This document shows positions 61,717 through 64,000 of a DNA stretch of 64,000 bases, piece after piece. The position numbers and the translations under genes were made by a program. The stretch covers positions 1-64,000 of the forward strand of contig CALCEB010000066.1 of NCBI GenBank assembly GCA_937900045.1, read 5' to 3'. Source of the DNA: an uncultured Acidobacteriota bacterium. Its GTDB lineage: Bacteria > Acidobacteriota > Terriglobia > UBA7540. The stretch's first letter is position 1; every line of letters starts with the position of its first letter. The notes beneath the pieces are model-generated. The model ran no database searches, had not been told where the DNA came from, and was given only the letters and a program-made list of their open reading frames with translations.

Positions 61717-62574
61717 TCAAGTGTTTTTCACGTCGAGCGCTGCCGGATTTGCGCTATCCATGCTCGATGGGTGCTGCCCACCCGCTTGTGAACTCCCAGA
61801 AACTTTGTGGTCGAGCATCAATTCCTTATAAATGGCCGCTCGCCGGAGCCCATTTGGCACATAAGCCGGGTCGAAAGTCTTTCCCCGCGGCCGTCCCGAG
61901 TTCCAACAGTGAAAGAGGCTCTCAAGATCCTTCCCCGCATCGAGACGGAACTGATCAATGAACTCGTTGAGCAGGTCGATGACGTAAACGTAATGCATGT
62001 TCGGGTTGCAAAGGTCTTGTACGCTTCCCTTCCGCCCAATCATGTGATATCCCATTACCTGGGTGTATCCCCATGAAGAGGCGAACACCCGTAATGCATC
62101 TTCCTGCAACTCAGAAATGGAAAGAACGTGAGTGGCCGCAAACACCGTATTCAGGAACCGGGCGTGATATTCCGGAGACTTAATCGCTTCGACCTCGCGC
62201 TCGGCCTCCTCCAGATTTTTCGCCCGGATCGCTCCGAATTGGGTTGCCCTGCCTTCTGCCACAGCCTTTAGGTGTTCGAAGACTCCGGGCTCAAACCTGC
62301 GCGCTTGTGCATTGCCGCCGGACTCGTTCGCTGTCAAACCCGCGAGAAATTCGGGAAGGACATGAGAACCCGTCGCGGCTCCAACAATATGGGCATGACA
62401 TTGTTCATAGATGTGAAGCATCAGGTCCCGGTCAGCCTTGTCGAGCATGGCCGATGGACTAAGCCTCGGGTGCGTCCGCGCGGGAATACGTGCCGCGGAT
62501 CCCAAAGGATTCGAAGGGTTCGATTCCGCGCGCGGTCCGCCTTGTTTGTTCGCCGCTCCCTCATCCATAACCAA
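61717..62574 (-). CDS. Endolysin, N-acetylmuramidase-like (DUF3380)
   Basis: A 285-residue protein, the first gene of the minus-strand phage cluster. After a flexible N-terminus, residues about 75-180 carry the muramidase pattern: LAGLTANESGGNAQARRFEPGVFEHL (E84 a likely catalytic residue) and FASSWGYTQVMGYHMIG, matching the SWG.FQ.MG block. The enzyme would cut peptidoglycan glycan chains for particle release. A lytic-transglycosylase reading is the alternative. The start is TTG 62574 with an aggagg site; ATG 62568 is the alternative. The C-terminus is extended and hydrophilic. Confidence 0.7.
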   Translation of the reverse strand: MVMDEGAANKQGGPRAESNPSNPLGSAARIPARTHPRLSPSAMLDKADRDLMLHIYEQCHAHIVGAATGSHVLPEFLAGLTANESGGNAQARRFEPGVFEHLKAVAEGRATQFGAIRAKNLEEAEREVEAIKSPEYHARFLNTVFAATHVLSISELQEDALRVFASSWGYTQVMGYHMIGRKGSVQDLCNPNMHYVYVIDLLNEFIDQFRLDAGKDLESLFHCWNSGRPRGKTFDPAYVPNGLRRAAIYKELMLDHKVSGSSQAGGQHPSSMDSANPAALDVKNT

Positions 62575-63014
62575 ATAGTAAACTTTCCTCCTGAGACGGT
62601 GGAGATTCGTGAGACAGATGAGACACTTTTTTTTAGCAACCTGAAATCATAGTGTTAGGCCAAATTGTATCTATTTGTTACAAAGTAAACATAAGAAGTG
62701 TGCCCTTTTGACACACTCTCCGGAAGGTTGAATGGTTTCACGCTTTCAACGGTGGACCCAAGCTCCATCCCAGAGCCTAAATACCATAGGGCGAGCCTCA
62801 AGTTTCTAATTATAAAAGAGATAGATGATCTGAGATTGAAACCCGAAGCGCGACCACATGGTCACCGACTTTGGATGTCTCTAGCTGATACAATGACGAT
62901 TCGGGATGGCAAAATCCCTATGGTCAAGTGCGAAGTGTCTTAACCCCGCTGGTTAGAAACTGATTCAGATCGAAGACAACGGGTGGTATCCAAAGGGTTT
63001 TTCAGGGAGTTACA
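62575..63014. other. Divergent region between phage cluster and dtd
   Basis: 440 bases without a convincing gene. It must hold the start signals of the whole minus-strand phage cluster and of dtd/coaE. The direct repeats at 62592-62624 lie immediately upstream of the endolysin's binding site. An open frame at 62698-62943 has no recognisable features and is not annotated. Confidence 0.55.
62592..62624. promoter_or_regulatory. Three tgagac direct repeats, candidate operator
   Basis: The hexamer tgagac occurs at 62592-62597, 62610-62615 and 62619-62624, with 18- and 9-base offsets. They lie just upstream of the endolysin gene, where a regulator of the whole cluster could act. No binding protein can be named. 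Confidence 0.4.
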
Positions 63015-63476
63015 GTGCGGGCTGTCGTCCAAAGGGTGATAAGAGCTGAAGTGCGAGTGGCGGGCGGAAGTGTCGGTAAGATCGGGCCTGGTATTTTATT
63101 GCTACTCGGAGTCGCAGCCAACGACTCGGCCGCAACCCACGAGCCTCTTGCTCAGAAGATACTCAACCTGCGAATCTTTGACGATGAACATGGGAAGATG
63201 AACCGCTCACTTCTCGAATCCGGAGGAGGCGTGCTTTGCATCTCGCAGTTCACCTTGCTAGCCGACTGCCGGAAGGGTCGGAGGCCAAACTTTGCCGCCG
63301 CTGCCCCACCCGCCGAGGCTCGTGTCCTTTATGATGGCTTCATGGAAACGCTACGGTCTCTGGCGCTACCTGCGGGTTTGGTTGTCGAAGGCGGGCAATT
63401 TCAGGCGAGGATGGAAGTTGAGCTCATTAACGATGGCCCCGTGACCCTGCTGCTTGACTCAGAAAAGCTGTTTTGA
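63015..63476 (+). CDS. dtd: D-aminoacyl-tRNA deacylase
   Basis: A 153-residue enzyme that removes D-amino acids (and glycine from tRNA-Ala) mischarged on tRNA. The two family motifs are present: S77-Q-F-T-L81 and N139-D-G-P-V-T144 (the Gly-Pro motif that excludes L-amino acids). The start is GTG 63015 with an aggga-g site upstream. It directly precedes coaE and is transcribed away from the phage cluster. It is an ordinary host gene marking the right border. Confidence 0.95.
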   Translation: MRAVVQRVIRAEVRVAGGSVGKIGPGILLLLGVAANDSAATHEPLAQKILNLRIFDDEHGKMNRSLLESGGGVLCISQFTLLADCRKGRRPNFAAAAPPAEARVLYDGFMETLRSLALPAGLVVEGGQFQARMEVELINDGPVTLLLDSEKLF

Positions 63477-63514
63477 CCGGGTTACCCAAATCCAACCATA
63501 AACGGGTCCAATAA

Positions 63515-64000
63515 ATGCCTATGTCTGGGACAACCACCAAACTTCCTGCCTTTGGACTTACCGGCGGAATCGCTTCCGGCAAGAGCACGGTGGCGCGATA
63601 TCTCGAGTCGTTAGGCGCCAAGGTCATGAATGCAGACCAGATGGGACACGAACTGCTGATTCCCGGCAGTCCCGCGTATCCCCAGATTATCTCCTCCTTC
63701 GGTCGGGAAATCTTAATTCCCACCGGTGAAAGTGCCGCAGAGCCTGGTCGAGAGGTCGTCCGTGAAATAGACCGTAAGCGCCTCGCGGCTATCGTCTTTG
63801 CCAATCCTCAAAAGCTTCGAGTCTTGAACGCCATTCTCCATCCGATGATCCTTCAACGAATCCTGGAAATCACGAGGCAAACTTGGGAAGGGGAACCGGG
63901 AATTGTGATTGTGGTGGAAGCGACGCTGATTTACGAGACAGGAATCGAGAAAAATTTCCTAAAGATCATTGCCACTTGGTGCCGGCCGGAACAGCAGCTT
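63515..64000 (+). CDS. coaE: Dephospho-CoA kinase (5' part; runs off the window)
   Basis: The first 162 residues of a dephospho-CoA kinase, which performs the last step of coenzyme A synthesis. The P-loop reads LTGGIASGKST near residue 20, followed by NADQMGHELL (the substrate-binding D) and a later FANPQKLRVLNAILHPMI block typical of CoaE. The end lies outside the window. ATG 63515 and ATG 63521 are both possible. It follows dtd by 38 bases and is probably co-transcribed. Confidence 0.93.
   Translation, partial: MPMSGTTTKLPAFGLTGGIASGKSTVARYLESLGAKVMNADQMGHELLIPGSPAYPQIISSFGREILIPTGESAAEPGREVVREIDRKRLAAIVFANPQKLRVLNAILHPMILQRILEITRQTWEGEPGIVIVVEATLIYETGIEKNFLKIIATWCRPEQQL

Noticed and set aside
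62698..62943. An 81-codon frame upstream of dtd
   Set aside because: It has a GTG start without a binding site, no family resemblance, and lies in the probable promoter region.

Overview
The window looks like a chromosomal segment of an Acidobacteriota-type soil bacterium. The basis is the combination of a Cna-B/carboxypeptidase-regulatory TonB-dependent receptor, CRTAC/ASPIC-UnbV and TPR proteins, GH35 and GH16 hydrolases, and an alternative complex III (ACIII) operon joined to an aa3-type oxidase. The lineage is an inference from gene content; no rRNA or tRNA gene was found.

Region 1 (1-12.0 kb): a transposase remnant at the edge, a secreted nucleoside hydrolase, an AT-rich repeat tract, a large TonB-dependent receptor, a stack of palindromic elements with a terminator, a multiheme cytochrome gene reduced to its two ends by an internal deletion, and a TPR / CRTAC-UnbV / TPR group of exported proteins. 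Region 2 (12.0-18.1 kb): a 7Fe ferredoxin, a Tat-exported GH35 beta-galactosidase-type enzyme, an APC permease and a secreted GH16 glucanase whose 3' end runs antisense into the oxidase operon.

Region 3 (31.1-17.8 kb, minus strand): one long respiratory operon, actA-actB-actC-actD-actE-actF, a small membrane protein, a Sco copper chaperone, then ctaC-ctaD-ctaE-ctaF. It encodes quinol oxidation by ACIII, electron transfer through c-type hemes, and oxygen reduction by an aa3 oxidase. A near-consensus sigma-70 promoter lies about 290 bp upstream of actA.

Region 4 (62.6-31.5 kb, all minus strand): a phage-derived cluster with endolysin, Mu-like small and large terminase, 3TM holin, Mu gp29-like portal, two very large surface/fibre-like proteins, Mu-I-like protease, decoration and capsid proteins, tail tube, overlapping tail-chaperone-like frames, minor tail genes and a 1365-residue tail protein with a possible glycosidase-like half. 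I see no integrase, transposase, repressor, replication gene, sheath or tape measure, and the cluster sits between ordinary host genes. A domesticated prophage or gene-transfer-agent-like particle is therefore the most interesting hypothesis. Gene junctions here carry degenerate 7-bp-period repeats arranged as hairpins, in some cases read into apparent N-termini.

Region 5 (63.0-64.0 kb): dtd (D-aminoacyl-tRNA deacylase) and the 5' part of coaE (dephospho-CoA kinase), which runs off the window.
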